Below are positions 1 through 12,485 of a stretch of DNA of 64,000 bases, piece after piece. Origin of the DNA: Augochlora pura (Eukaryota; Arthropoda; Insecta; Hymenoptera; Halictidae); NCBI RefSeq assembly GCF_028453695.1, contig NC_135773.1, positions 18,910,001 to 18,974,000 on the forward strand. The letters run 5' to 3'. Positions within the stretch are counted from its first letter, which is position 1; each line of letters begins with the position of its first letter. The translations under genes were made by a program, and so were the position numbers. The notes beneath the pieces were generated by a model. That model ran no database searches and was not told the origin of the DNA. It saw nothing but the letters and a program-made list of their open reading frames with translations.

Positions 1-99
1 GAAGGTGTAAAATGCTGCTGAAAATCAAACTAACTTTGGCAAAACGGGTACTGTTATCCTTTGACCGGATCATTGTGGCCGCGGTGGCTCCACGCAATC

Positions 100-750
100 T
101 TAACCCTTAACTGTGAGTGTTAATTGCCGGTCCGTGAGATTGCTGTTAATTGTTTATTCATCTGTGATAGTAATGTAATTGTGAGAGGAATTGTATTCCA
201 TCGAATTCTCCAAATTGAATCCGTTCTTTATTGATTAAACGAATAATAAACATTATTCAACATTTTTTGTCAATCATAACGTAGTAAACATTAGCGGTCT
301 ATGAGAATGCTAATAGTGGCTATGAAAGTTTTAACCCCCGCATGGTGGACCATTTCCACAACCATGCTATTGACGATGTTTATAGCAATTCTGAGGTTTA
401 TTCGGCAATTCTTTTTTAATCATATTTTTTAAGGTGTTCCTTGCAGACTTATTCATCCCTTTGTTGTAAAAATTGAGTAATTAAGTAAACGATTTCCGGA
501 TTAAAATTCTCTTGGTCAAAATTGTCTCAGCGACCGCGATGCAAGAGTAAATCGAGGCTTCAGGGGTCGAAATAATCACAGGTCAAACAAGTCATTATTA
601 ATATACGTTAATGTAATCAATGCAAAATTCATGTAATCTATTAATTTATCAAGTTTACAATGTTTCAATGTAAATTATTAACTTACACTCACTATTTTGG
701 AAACACTGATACAATAAGTAACAGTAATTAGCGGCACGGTTAAGGGTTAA
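100..750. mobile_element. TTAA element, 651 bp (TTAACCCTTAAC termini)
   Basis: The ends are TTAACCCTTAACTGTG at 100 and the reverse complement of TTAACCCTTAACCGTG ending at 750: 15 of 16 bases match as inverted termini, each starting with a TTAA. TTAA target sites with CCC-starting ends are the hallmark of piggyBac-type transposons (family knowledge). The interior has no coding sequence, so this would be a non-autonomous copy. Confidence 0.7.
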
Positions 751-3700
751 AATGACAAAAATTATAAGCTTCGCATTCAAGTTTTCGGGGTCGATGAAAG
801 GCGATGCGCGTGCAACTCTGTCCGTATACTTGGCGAATTCCCGGCGAATCCAGTGCCCGTCGAGGGCGGAGAGCGGTTTGAACCGCGATAAGGGGCGCTA
901 TTATGGTCCGATGTATTTACGAAGGCGAAGGCGGGAAGGTAAGTTTTATTTGCAGCCGCGTCAGCACTCGGTTGGGTTTCCGCAGGGTCCGTTTTCACGT
1001 AGCCGGTCGCGCACCCTTGGCTGCCGGATCCCCGGCAAAATTGGCCCGAGAAAAAACTCGAAAAAAGATATTCCTCGCCGCGGCGGTCCGCGTCCGTTGA
1101 CTTTGTAATTTAGCCGACGCGGAGCCTCTCGCTTCCCCTGTCTCCACGTTCATTCTGACCCTGTCTCGCATAGGGTTTGTTGATGGCGTCGTCGCGGAGC
1201 GAACTACGCGTTGGATACCGGCTAGCGCCGGTGTTTTTTATGCTTGTCACGTCGCCCACACCCGAAATTTCATTGCGCCCGCTTTATCGTTCCACGGATT
1301 TCTGTCGTTTCATTCGCGTACGACCGTCAACGTTCCGGTGCGCCGTTCTGGGTCACCCTCGACCCGAGCAGAATTTTTCCTACAATTAGATACTAGGTAC
1401 CTGTTACGAAACATTGCCTCAACCGTGACCTGCTTTTTGAGGCAGTAATAGAAATAACACAATAAAGGGTAGACACAGCACATCAAAGTCGACGTAACAC
1501 AATGCTATTCGTATTTTCAACATTGTTCTTTATCAATTATATATAATTATACTGCTATAATATTATAATAATTATTATATAATTATATTACACCTGTAAA
1601 AAGAAATTATTATTATCATTTACGCATTCAGGAAATGATTTTTAATATTACATGTTTCGTGAACAGCGAGGTCATTAGCGACCTATATAAATTCATTAGA
1701 TTTGTAGATTTAACGAAGAGGGGGGCGTTCTCTACGTTATAATCGTTTAAGTTCGACTTGAGGTCCCTCTTACTAAAGAATATGGTTTCTTAAACCTGTT
1801 TATTTGAATACGGGTGTTATTGAACAAGATCATATCCATACTTTAATACGTTCATTGTCCCAATTTATGTTACGTGGGGACATAGTACTAAAACAAAATT
1901 CCATACTATCGTATGGTACAAGAAACATCAACATATCGAACGGTAGTATAAATATTCAACAATGACGTTTTACAGTTGCAATAAAAGCGACGATGATCTT
2001 ACACCCCCTCGAAGCATTCCAGAATAGGTACTCTTACCTTATTGCAATCCCGTAGACATACTATACCAGAACACAAACGGCTAAACGAGTAAACTGATTT
2101 CGTCGAATTAGATAAGCTCTGGGCGAAAGTTAATCCTCGTTCGTAATACTTCCCGTATTAGCCTTCGTTCTCAGATTTCGAGGAGAAAATAAAATTGAAG
2201 ATGAATCCTCTTTACCGAGACTGTAGCAATCTACAGAACCGGGGCTTCCACGGAAACTCGAACAGCCCTCGAATTACAGTAACCTCGACCACGCTGAATC
2301 CAAGGAACTCGATGGACTGTTCGATCGTGCTAACAAGTTCCTTAACTGGATCTCAAGACGATAAGTATTCGATGGAACGGTTAAGGCGGGAACGGCGGTC
2401 GTGTGTCGCAAATGGCTGTTTGATAAATGCTCGCTGTCCTAATGCGCGTTCCCGAGGCCAGCGAAACATTATTCATACTCGTGTTTCCTATCGACCCGAG
2501 TCCCCCTTTTTCTTCGTCTCGCGGCTTCCGCGACAGTCGCTCGGCTTTATCGCGGGTAAGTTTTCGGTTCCATCGGCAGTCGATTCGAGAGACGCGACCC
2601 GTCGTCATCGTTCCGGCGCTAGCTCTAATCGTGTTTCGTTAACTCCGAGGGGAAGCGCCGACGACGGCAATATCCGCCTTTAAGGCTGCCACGAGAATTC
2701 CTTGGCGTCCTTCGAAATTCCATCGCCACGGTGACTTAACCCTGTGGCAATTGGTTCGACTGGCTTCATTTCGACGTTTCGAATCATCTGTACACCGAAC
2801 CGAGCATCGTTTGTTGCGATTGCTTACCGATTATTGCGTTGCCGAGAGACAACGTAGCAACGCCAACTGAGAGCAGAGGTTCTAGTTCTCTTTGTAGCAA
2901 TTGTAGCGACTATGCCCTACGCGTGCTAGCAAGTCGTCAATTAGTCGTCGTCTTTCCGAAATTATCTGATCCGTGTCATCGATCCATCTATTATTGGGTT
3001 CTGTTATAGAGGCCATATGGTTATTGTATACGTGGAAGTTCGATAATTTTGGGATACTATGTATAAGTACATTTTCTTTGTCCTGTGGTAAGTATTGCTA
3101 CCCTCGCGAACGATTACTATAATTGATCTTATGGTGTCGCTATCGTTATATGATCAAATCAAATAAGATATCTATTATAACCACCGTACAATAAACTTCT
3201 ATCATCTACGTTAATGAATTTTTACATTTATAAATAACTAAATACAGGTATAAAGCCATAATTCTGTATCAAAAATAAATATTCTTGCTTGCAGTATTTT
3301 CATTTTGTACAACTAAAGTGCATTTTATATATATCAAATTAAATTTTGTGAACAATTTCACTGTTAACAGTTTAAAAATATAAACAACTTTTATAATGTC
3401 TAAATCATTTTGAGACATTACATAGCAATTTATAGAGGTGAGTCGGTGGCTGAATAAACCCGAGTGGGGAACGCAGAACTAGAAATGTTAAAAATGTGCT
3501 TAGATAAGCCGGAGGAAGCAGCGACACCCTTGACACTTCGTTGAATAGCGAATAGTTTGGTAGATAATTGCGTGAAAAGAAGAAGACGGGTGTTTGAGGT
3601 TGGTTGTCCGCAGGTGTCGCGGGGCCTCGGATGAATGGTTAAAAGGTAGCCAGTCCGGGGCAAAAGTCAGTGTACAGGGGCTAATACGAAGTTCTCCGGA

Positions 3701-3960
3701 CTCTATTCCGCTCCGCTCTGGTCCGTTCTGGTCCGCGGAGGAAAACGAAGCATCTTATCCCGCGGAAAATGGGCGGCACGGTTAAGTTCGAGGCTTCAAG
3801 TTCGCCTATTACCGTATATAATAAAGAGCCGTTATTCCGTGGTGCTCTTATCTCTAAGGTAGCCGTGAAATAAAGAGACGTAGTCTACGCCACGGGGGTG
3901 GCGGGGACTGCAAGACAAGGATTCTCCGCTCGGGCAGCCTCCACCATCTCCACCCTCTTC

Positions 3961-4042
3961 GGCCAACCCGAGTCGACTCGACTCGCTTCGACTCTACTCG
4001 ACTCGACCCGGTCCTACCCGACCCACCCGACCCGACCCGACG
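3961..4042. repeat. pentanucleotide repeat (CGACT/CGACC)n
   Basis: About 80 bases built from variants of CGACT that grade into CGACC. The period of 5 gives serine/threonine/arginine- or proline-rich repeats in several frames, which explains the overlapping open frames here on both strands. Confidence 0.8.
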
Positions 4043-4119
4043 CGATGAGTCTGAGCGCCGCTGCGGGACGACCGAAAGCCCACAGGCTTTTGCAAACATT
4101 ACACGGAGAGACAGGGGCG

Positions 4120-4163
4120 GACAGAGCGAAGAGAGAGAGAGCAGAGGAGAGAGAGAGAGAGAG
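4120..4163. repeat. (GA)n microsatellite
   Basis: Interrupted GA dinucleotide runs just after the pentanucleotide tract. Confidence 0.8.
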
Positions 4164-4869
4164 CCCGGTGTTCGCTGATGAGACGCGCTTTCGAGATACG
4201 TTTGTCACCGGCCTGATAGGAAAAGTCTCTCTCGCTTTTTATTTCATCGAGACAATGCCTCGTGGTACGTATTATACGCGGCGACGGACGAATTGGCTTG
4301 TCCTTTGTTATCGGATTTCGTCGGGATCGGATAAGGACCCTGCGAGAAATATTGATGTAAAGTTAACGGAGAGACATCGACGGTGCCTCGAGCTTTCTTC
4401 GCGTTCCCATTACGCCGAGCCGTTTCCCATCCCCGGTTTACATCAGCCGAGATCCCTGACTACAAATTTTCTGCAAATCAGAATTCGACGGCTCGACATC
4501 CGGTGGAAATAACTCTTTTACTTCTGTAATGGATTCCAGATACCGTTGAAAACTAAATAGAATTCCATCTCGATCTAACCGATTCGTGACCAATTCTGCA
4601 ACCAATAAGCAGTGACATTTTCAAGGGAAATAGGAAAATTTTGTCTATTATAGTTTCAATATTTATAATATACTAAAAATATATAATAAAATATATATAA
4701 TAAATATATAATAATATAATAAAAATATTTCTTCTACAATTTATATCAAAATGCTTATGGTAACATACTCAATCAATTTCGCACGCCTTAGGATAATTTT
4801 AGAACAATTGTCAAAAAGATTATACATAGTATGATCGATAACACGCGTAAATATATCGACGCAGCTAAG

Positions 4870-4995
4870 TGTTTAATAACGAAAGGGCAGAATTTTATTT
4901 CGACTTAAAGAAACGGAATAACATTCATACTTATCAGATCATTATTGGAAATCACCATCACGAGTCAGATTCGTTGAAGTACGGCAAGGGGTTAA
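4870..4995. mobile_element. partial TTAA element (GCAAGGGGTTAA end)
   Basis: The sequence ending ACGAGTCAGATTCGTTGAAG-TACGGCAAGGGGTTAA matches the right ends of the elements at 17177-17428 and 19159-19409, and in reverse the left end at 10366. The left terminus was not found, so this looks truncated. Confidence 0.5.
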
Positions 4996-4996
4996 G

Positions 4997-5146
4997 TATA
5001 CAGACTGTATCAAAATTATTGTAACTTCGTGAAATGAGGGGTTTTTGGGGTCATTTGGAGTAACTTTTTCCTTAGCGAAAATGTAATCCGCTATTTATTA
5101 ACGAAAAACAGTAGTTAATGAGTCGCGAGCGCGCGAATTTTCAAAG
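4997..5146 (+). repeat. dispersed repeat, copy 1 (inverted relative to 8551-8706)
   Basis: From TATACAGACTGTATCAAA through GAGTAACTTTTTCCTTAG to AATTTTCAAAG it matches the reverse complement of 8551-8706 with moderate divergence. Shared segments include ATTTGGAGTAA and TTATTAACGAAAAAC. It starts right after a TTAA element end. Confidence 0.65.
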
Positions 5147-5325
5147 CGAGCTCCTGTTTCCTCCACCAGCAGCGCCACTATCGTCCACAGAAACTGCGCC
5201 ATGCTGCCGTTAGATCGAACGCAACTCGACAGTCAGTGGTCAATTATTTGTTTTCTAAAGTTATTAATTCAAATGTTGCAATTCTACGCTAACTAAATAT
5301 CAAAGATAACGTGATTGGAAGCGTG

Positions 5326-5370
5326 ATGGTTCAATCTGTGATGAAACTCCGACGCTATCATAAGATACAG
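5326..5370 (+). CDS. possible short first exon of an unknown gene
   Basis: ATG at 5326 opens 15 codons (MVQSVMKLRRYHKIQ) that end exactly at CAG|GTAAGT, a consensus donor. The upstream CpG-rich stretch with CAGCGCCACTATCG and GTCAGTGG looks promoter-like. I found no downstream exon that continues it, so this may be a chance ATG plus donor or part of a noncoding transcript. Confidence 0.15.
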
Positions 5371-6031
5371 GTAAGTTTAAAGTGTTGCTTCGTTACCATT
5401 CGGTGGAATTCATATATCGCGTTCTTTTGCGCTGAAACATTTACAGATTGCATCGTATAATTAATATTTCGGAATTAATAGATCATTTTAACGTTACAAT
5501 AAGTTGCTTCGGATATTGTATTCTATTTTGCCTGAGAGGAATTAGATGTGAGAAATTTTTTAAGCCGGTAACGTGGTGTACCAGTCTTTTCTAAAGGCTT
5601 GAAGCACTACCCTCTGAAGTTGCGACAAATCACAGGCCGCCATTTTCTTGCCTCTCATAGTTCTCGCGTTAAATCACAGGAGTAAGATTGCGGGCTTTTT
5701 AGGATTTACAAATGTTTAGTTGATTTTTAAAGATTTGTCATTGTTAGACGCAAGGGAATCATAATGTATTATTATGATATAATCATAATATATTATATAA
5801 CACGAGTTTCCTAATAATTTGAAAGAAAAGTAAGTTTAAAATTTTGCTCATTTCCACGTTAACATTTCTCAATTATTTCGCCCTTTTTGCGCAGTAGAAG
5901 CATTTACAAAGCATTATTAACATAAATGACAAGAATAAGCTATCGTTTTTTGCAGTTAATACATTGTGCACGCGTTACTTCTGACAATTTCAGGGAAATA
6001 GTTATACAAAGTCATTCGAGTTTCGATATGC

Positions 6032-6281
6032 TTAATCTCTTAGGCACGACGAGCCACTATAGTGGCTTTCGTGAATGTTTCGTGCTATAGTCAATTATTT
6101 CATTAATTATTAAAGTAAACGATTGAAGTGAAAGTGTGTATGTACAATACACTAGGAAAAGAATATATGTATGCAATTAATACTATAATAGCTATACGAA
6201 AAAAATATATATTAAAAAAAATGGCAATTTAGTTATGAAAAACTTTATTTGCGCAAAATCCAGTCGTACCTAAGAGATTAA
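6032..6281. mobile_element. TTAA element, 250 bp (TTAATCTCTTAGGCACGAC termini)
   Basis: The termini match at 18 of 19 bases as inverted repeats, both starting TTAA. Next to the left end lies the palindrome GAGCCACTATAGTGGCTTTC. The interior resembles 60423-60544 (TTTTTCATAACTAAATT, seen on the other strand here), so the latter is a shortened relative. Confidence 0.75.
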
Positions 6282-6408
6282 TAAACTTTTTCTTCCTTTT
6301 CCTTCAAAACTCGTTGATTCATCGTGTACTGATTTATGTAAACGGTCGTGCGTTCTTCAAACGATAATATACGAAGAACGCGCTAATACGTGTTGCGTAC
6401 ACAGCGTC

Positions 6409-6624
6409 TTAACCCATAATTAGGCGCATTAAGAAAATCACCCAATTAGGCGCATGGGGTCTTAAATAACCCCAAAAAAACATTGGGAAAGGAGTATCAA
6501 AAAGGAATAAATCTCAATGGATTTCTATAGTAATTAATAAATTTCTTTAATATACTTAACTTTAAGAAACAAATACTTACTGTGACCCTGTGGCCCTGAC
6601 CCCATGCGCCTAATTAAGGGTTAA
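6409..6624. mobile_element. TTAA element, 216 bp (TTAACCCATAATTAGGCGC termini)
   Basis: The left terminus TTAACCCATAATTAGGCGC and the right terminus, reverse-complemented as TTAACCCTTAATTAGGCGC, differ at one base. No coding capacity. It lies about 130 bases from the element at 6032-6281. Confidence 0.75.
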
Positions 6625-6899
6625 AATCGGCTTCTAATATGTATAGAAAAAAGTGTGAGATTAGCTGGCCTCTTCTACTCATAACTCTTACATGAACAAT
6701 AGGTTTCAATTTGTCTCAAGGGAAGATTGTTTTTGTCTCGTTACCCTAATTATGCCGGCGCGGTTATAATACGTCACGAGGAAATCGAAACGTAATACTT
6801 TCTCCTGGAGAAGAAAGTGTTGACGAGCAGTCGTATCGAAGTAACGGGATTATAGTGATCGCGGACCGCGTCGCAGATAACTTCGCGTACGCGTTATAG

Positions 6900-7374
6900 A
6901 CATTTACGTTTTTCTTTTTCCTTTTATTTTATCGTGGAGGAAAATCTGCAAGTTAGACACCCCGCGCCGACAGGGGGGCGTCTGACGCGGGGTAGTGTGG
7001 GTTTTGACCAACTAAAAACCTCCACGGCGACCTTGGACGCTCTACCATCTTCGGCGATTCTAAAGGGGTAGCCACGGGAACTCAAACGAACACTACCGCG
7101 GCTTCCCCCCGCCTTGGCCGGCCTTCGGTTTACTAGATGGCTGGCCGTATCCCGGGGGGAGTTTACGCCCTCCTCCCCAACCAATTGAAATAGTGGTACG
7201 GAGGGCCGCACCCTGCACCGCTCAAATCTCGGCGGCTGCATTTATAATGCCCAGGGAACCCGCCCTGGACATCGCGGCCGCCCAGGGGGTGACCAGTGCC
7301 CCCACCCCCCTCCGCCCCCAGCTCCCGATAGAAGGTGACACACCTCGTTGGCGGACGGCGGGAACATTTACGTT
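6900..7374 (-). mobile_element. retroposon-like insertion with 11-bp target duplication
   Basis: ACATTTACGTT occurs at 6900-6910 and again at 7364-7374 and flanks a GC-rich 453-bp block unlike its surroundings. The block starts with a T-rich tract on the + strand, so on the - strand it ends in an A-rich tail, as expected for a reverse-transcribed insertion. A - strand open frame of 105 codons (7241-6924) fills much of it and stops just before the tail. I do not recognise the protein. A 5'-truncated non-LTR element or SINE is the likely identity. Confidence 0.6.
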
Positions 7375-7573
7375 ACAAGATTTCGGGAATTTAATCATGG
7401 GTCATCCTGTGGAAGGAGTAGGGACAAAAGGATCGCGGACCGCGTCGTAACTACTTTCACGTACCGCGGGCCAGAGACCTTTGCGTATCTCGTCGTAGAT
7501 ATTTACGTTTCACAATTTCGGGAAATGTATACCTGGTTCATCCTGTGGAAGGAATAGGGACAAAGGAACCTTG
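7363..7573. repeat. imperfect tandem duplication (period about 136 bp)
   Basis: CATTTACGTT...ATTTCGGGAA...GGTTCATCCTGTGGAAGGA-type sequence occurs at 7365-7440 and again at 7499-7573. GATCGCGGACCGCGTCG occurs near 6858 and 7431. The retroposon-like block at 6911-7363 interrupts this repeat, so the duplication is older than, or formed around, the insertion. Confidence 0.6.
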
Positions 7574-8550
7574 GATCGCGATTGCCATTGCAATACAATT
7601 TCCCTCATTTATTCGACACTCTCGAGTCGCGAAAGGTGTGTCGGCATATCTTTCGGTCGGTCGTTCTAATCTGTTGGTGATCGGACAATTTTATTCTTCG
7701 AGTGTGTGATCGCTAAGGACATATGATCGGCTAAGGGTAGCTTTATTCGAAGATTCGTCGCATATATCACGTCGCATCTATTAGTGTAATGCGTAGACCG
7801 TATTCGAGAGTGATTTTCGTTGGCCATTGCACGCAGACAGTGACGTAAATAAAGATCGCTACGTGATGCAACGTAATTCTTTCATTTTTCATCTTAATTT
7901 ATTTTGATATTGTCTTGCGATTGAATTTAATCGAATCTCGTGTTATTGGTACTTTGAAAATGATATGCGGAACGGAGATCCATAAGTATTGCGATCGAAT
8001 GAATGCCAATGTAATCTTTATTAGCCCACAAAGCACCTATATGTATAATACATAACTCGTAATCTGCTTTGACATTTAATAGCGATTGAATTTAATCGAA
8101 TTCCTTGCTATTGTTACGCAGCGCGGTCGGGCTTCGTCATGGAGCAAGAGATGTAAGTGTAACCAACAATATGCAAATTATGTGCAGTAATTCGCAAAAA
8201 TTAATAACTTCATGAACAATGTTGAACAAATTTTAATGTCTCTGTTCTTTTTTTTGTTCCAAGACTCTAACCTAGCTCCCTCCTCCCAACAAGTAGCGAG
8301 TCAATATTTCAAGATTTTTCTATTACGTAGAAATTGCAAAACTTGTGGTGATTGGATTCTTAAATATTATGTAGACTATAAATGGGCAAAATATTTAAAT
8401 TTGAAGACTGTTATTACACTCCGGGAGGCAACATGCACATAATGATTTCTTCAATTAATAAAAAATTCAGAAAATTCACTCCTTGCGAATCCTTCGCGCC
8501 CCAGAGCGAAGCATAGTTCAACTCGCTGGCCGGACTTCATTGCAGCACGT

Positions 8551-8706
8551 TGAAAATTGGCACGCCCGCCTCATTGGTTACCGTTTTTCGTTAATAACTC
8601 GTGAACAAAGCTGCAGATCGCATTTTCCCTAAGAAAACACTTACTCCAAATAACTTCAGGAACCTCTCATTTCCCAGGTTTACAATAATTTGATAAACCC
8701 TGTATG
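8551..8706 (-). repeat. dispersed repeat, copy 2
   Basis: Reverse-complement partner of 4997-5146, ending in a TACAGGG-type terminus (ACCCTGTAT at about 8697-8705). Interior landmarks are TTACTCCAAATAACTTC and CGTTTTTCGTTAATAAC. Family unknown. Confidence 0.65.
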
Positions 8707-10365
8707 GCCGCTACTGTAATTAGTATATACGATGAAGCACACGTAATTATTTCAGTGCAAATCAATGTCGGAGATGCCTGGGAAGATCGGAAGAACCGAC
8801 AGGAAAGTTGGCTCTCTGATTTTCGCGATAGAACAAACGTGCATCGCGTCGCGTCGCATGAAAGGCAGCCGCTGTTATGAGCAGTCTCTGTGCTTGAATC
8901 GGAATACGTAACGGTAACGGCAATGGAACGTCGCGCCCCGCCTCCATAGAAACTCGAAACGAAGATCGTTTATTACCGCGGCGAAATTTCGTTCCGCCTT
9001 TGCGGGGCCGAGCAGTTTTAATTTCAAAGCGAACCTTTGTCTATAAACTGCCAGCCGAACTAGGCCACCGGAACCCTATTATATCTCTGACCAAAATTGG
9101 ATTCCGAGACAGTAATATGGTTGCGAAGGAGCCCGGCTACCCGCGATGCTCGAAGAAAGATCGTGTACTCTTGGTTACGCGATCGTATCTTATTCTCCCG
9201 AAAACGGTGACGCTCGTGCTTCTCGTTCGCCGCGGCGAGTGATACGATACCAGCGAGTTTATTACTTGGTAACAACAACCGCGGACCAATTTTTCATTTT
9301 CAATTTAATTAACAGTCACTACGATAGGAATGAAAAAGTCAGAATCGATCAGAGTTTGCGTTGCTTCATTATCGTTAGAAAAGTTCTTTGTTATCGGAGC
9401 AGGTATTGAATGTTATTTATTAACACACAGTGCCTTTTTAAAATATTTAACTCTTTTAAATTTCGTTAATGAATATCCTAAAAATTCTCACCCAACTCGA
9501 GCATCTAAAATGTTTCGCTTAATTTTAGACATAGGAAACAGCGACTGAGAAAAATATTAGTTAATTTCTTCAATGTTATATTTTCTGATATTTTAAGGTC
9601 ATTCAAGTTTTTTAAAAAGAAATGACGTATTTCTATTAGCATATTTCTGTTGTCTGAGTCAAACGAATCTAACTATCTGTAAGATTATGGCCTCCACGTG
9701 ACGTTGAGTATAAACATGCGTCGTTTTATTTAAAAAGAAACCTTGACTTTTCAAGAAATATAATCTTAAACAAATCTTTTTACCTCAACGAGATATTATA
9801 GATGTTCGAGTTAGGTGGCACACCCTGCATACTTGTTATCAAAATCTTATTTTTAATTTCTTTAATGTCAAATGTTTTTTCAGTTTTAAATAATTACATT
9901 TTTTAAAGAGGTATTAATTACTTTTACCTCTCAGACACATAGTGCGCTAATAGATATGCTTATGTTAAGTAACATTCCAAGATTGTTTTATCACGTTCCA
10001 AGAAGTTCTTCAACTATACCTCGTGTTCCTGTCACGATACTATACTGTATATACAATGGACATTCTAAAATATGTCTACCTTCTTCCAGTAAACTTATTC
10101 ATCATTTTTCATGTACCTCTCGTTAGACCTTTCTCAACAAACGTTCTAAGATAATTGCAACTGGTTCCAAGTTGTTTTTCGATTATTTCTCTTGTTCCCG
10201 CTAATTTAGTTTCTAAAAAACATTCTAAGATAGTTCCATCTTGCCCTAAGGTGTCTTTCGATCGTCTCTGGAAACTGGTTCAAGATGAATTTAAATCGCC
10301 GGGCTGATTTTGAACGAGTCTAATTCGCAAAGCGGTGAGCTCCATTTGGAGTAAGTCGAACATGA

Positions 10366-10500
10366 TTAACCCCTTGCCGTACTTGAACGATTCAAACTCA
10401 CGGTAGGAGATTTCTAATAATAAGCTCTCAGGTGTGAATGTTGATGCCCGAATTAGATTCTATTCCCTTGTCCTCAATTTTTAAACGTTAAAGTGGACAA
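10366..10500. mobile_element. partial TTAA element (TTAACCCCTTGCCGTACTT end)
   Basis: It begins TTAACCCCTTGCCGTACTTG and continues with GATTTCTAATAATAAG, the reverse of the end seen at 4870-4995 and 17400-17428. The other terminus was not identified. Confidence 0.5.
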
Positions 10501-11839
10501 ACGTACCCAATAAATATAAAGTTTTTCTTCTTCTAAGAAATTCTTGCAATTGAAAAAGTTTTAACCATTACAATTATAAAGAAAATGGATTGGACTGATG
10601 CTTTACCAGTCCCCTAAACACTTTTAAACGTCAATTGTAAAACATTTCTACTAGAACAATCATATAATATTTATAAAAAGGCCAATAAATAATAATAACA
10701 ACATTGTACACGGCGATGGAAATATCTCGTTAGCTAGATTTTCCTCCAAACAAATTACACGATTTCCGCGGGAGGATTGTATGAACAATTATAAGCAGCG
10801 AGGCTTGCAGAAATGGAAATTTAATCCGCCACCGTACCCGCGATTCGAATTTTCCATGGCTCAACGCGATGTTACACATCCATCGAGGTTCGACCGGTTC
10901 TCGCGGATGCATCGAGACAAAAGTATTTCCGGCGTTACGCGCTAGCGCGGTCCAAACTCCTTTGAAACACGTCGGTTACGGAGGTCGAATTTATTTTCCG
11001 CGTCTAATTTGGAAGCGTGTCGGGGCTCAGTCGCTGATCCTTATCTCGCAATTTCGATTGAATGCCGCGCAAGCGCCTATGTACAAGGACAAAGGCAGTC
11101 ACGGGCGAGGAACTGCCAGCATACGTATGATCCTGGCAGGATTCAAAGCAGGATTTACGTGGATTACGTTTCCCGTCGAACCGCGGAATCAGTTGCAAAG
11201 ACGGTGTACGCTCAATCCAGCCACCTGTCACAAGCCAAAGGTATTTCTGTCGACGCGGCTCGCTGGTCCTCGATCGAGTAAATCGCGCTGCGATTCATAT
11301 TTTATTGCTCTCAAGGCTCAAGAACGCGGAAACCTTCCAAGTATCAGGAATAACGGACGCGTTGTTCGCTCGTTGTACCAACTAACAATAAACGGAGAGG
11401 GTTCTCCGGCGACCCATCTGGCTCCGATCGACAGCCAATGAAAAAACCTGGCCTCGAATCGCTTACAAATAAATCTTTCGGCTGTTTTCTCTGCTCTAAA
11501 AAGCCTTCCTCACAGCGCCATTATACCAGATCGATAAAATACAATAAAATCTCGAAAATTTAGAACGAAAATGCAATTTTCGCGATCTTTATTACTTTAC
11601 AGCTCCTGTCAATGTTAACTGATTTCGAGGAAATTTTCAGCATGCATACAGGCTTGGATAAAAACAGTTGAAAGATATAAATTTTTTGTTACTTTAAGTA
11701 ATAGGAAAATTTTAAAAAACTATTAGAGAAATTGTCTTCTACACTGGTTTCCCTACCATAGAAAAAATATCAAGTCATTTGATCTCATTTCAAGAATGTT
11801 ATACCGTTTTTCAAATGTTATTTAATATACCGAGTGGTC

Positions 11840-12485
11840 TAGGCATTTGTACATCTCCTGCAACTTTCAAGATATGGACATCTCAATGCAAAAGTCGCAT
11901 GGTTTAATGGAGCATGTGGTGGAATAATATATTTTCTATATAAAAAATATGGATGAATATCGAATTCTAAGAAAAAATGTAATGATCCTTATTAGCCCTA
12001 AATCTAATAGTTAACTTCTTGGACTATTTTTACGAGTCTGTCTTGTGATGATAATTTTAAGCCGAACTTGAATGTCACGAGTCAGTCATAATCGCAGATA
12101 ATAATCAGCTATCGTCCGAAGACAATGTCGAATACAACACTATAATCTATTCAGCACCATCGCGTGAAGTAAACGCAGGCGCGATTATCTCGCACTTAAT
12201 TGTAAGCTGGCGATTATCTCACACTTAATCGTTTATTTATTGAACGTTTTCTTCGCGTAATATCAAGTTGAAGATTCAATCTTATGACATCAAAAATATA
12301 GTATTCCATTTAAGGAAAGAAAATTGACCTTCGAATCTTCTTATCGGCTCCGCCTATAAAAAGAGAAATGCATTGCATAGAATAGCCCTTTAAATTACGA
12401 AACTTTTGTATTGAAAAATTTGTTACCCAATTCATATTTTGGAAGTTACAGGAGATTCCCAAGTTGAGTGAGTCAACCTGTATAT
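11840..12485. repeat. dispersed repeat copy (shares segments with 42300-42560 and 60590-60800)
   Basis: ATATGGATGAATATCGAATT...CCTTATTAGCC and CGTAATATCAAGTTGAAGATTC match 42400-42530. AAATGCATTGCATAGAATAG and TATTGAAAAATTTGTT match 60680-60750. The right edge CAACCTGTATA resembles a reversed TACAGGG-type end. The family is unidentified; an internal stretch near 12065-12215 is absent from the 42-kb copy. Confidence 0.5.

Larger units (their letters stand above)
751..4869. other. no supported gene
   Basis: A CpG-rich stretch at 753-1400 and another at 2200-2700 give open frames on both strands with no recognisable motif. The rest is AT-rich. Only the pentanucleotide and GA tracts stand out. 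Confidence 0.6.

Noticed and set aside
8142..8155. ATGGAGCAAGAGAT|GTAAGTG as a mini first exon
   Set aside because: Only four codons and a fragment, no continuing exon, and within a locally repeated AT-rich context; chance is more likely.
10869..11441. 190-codon + strand frame
   Set aside because: Two other frames are open over the same bases, with no domain, no splice context and no family resemblance.
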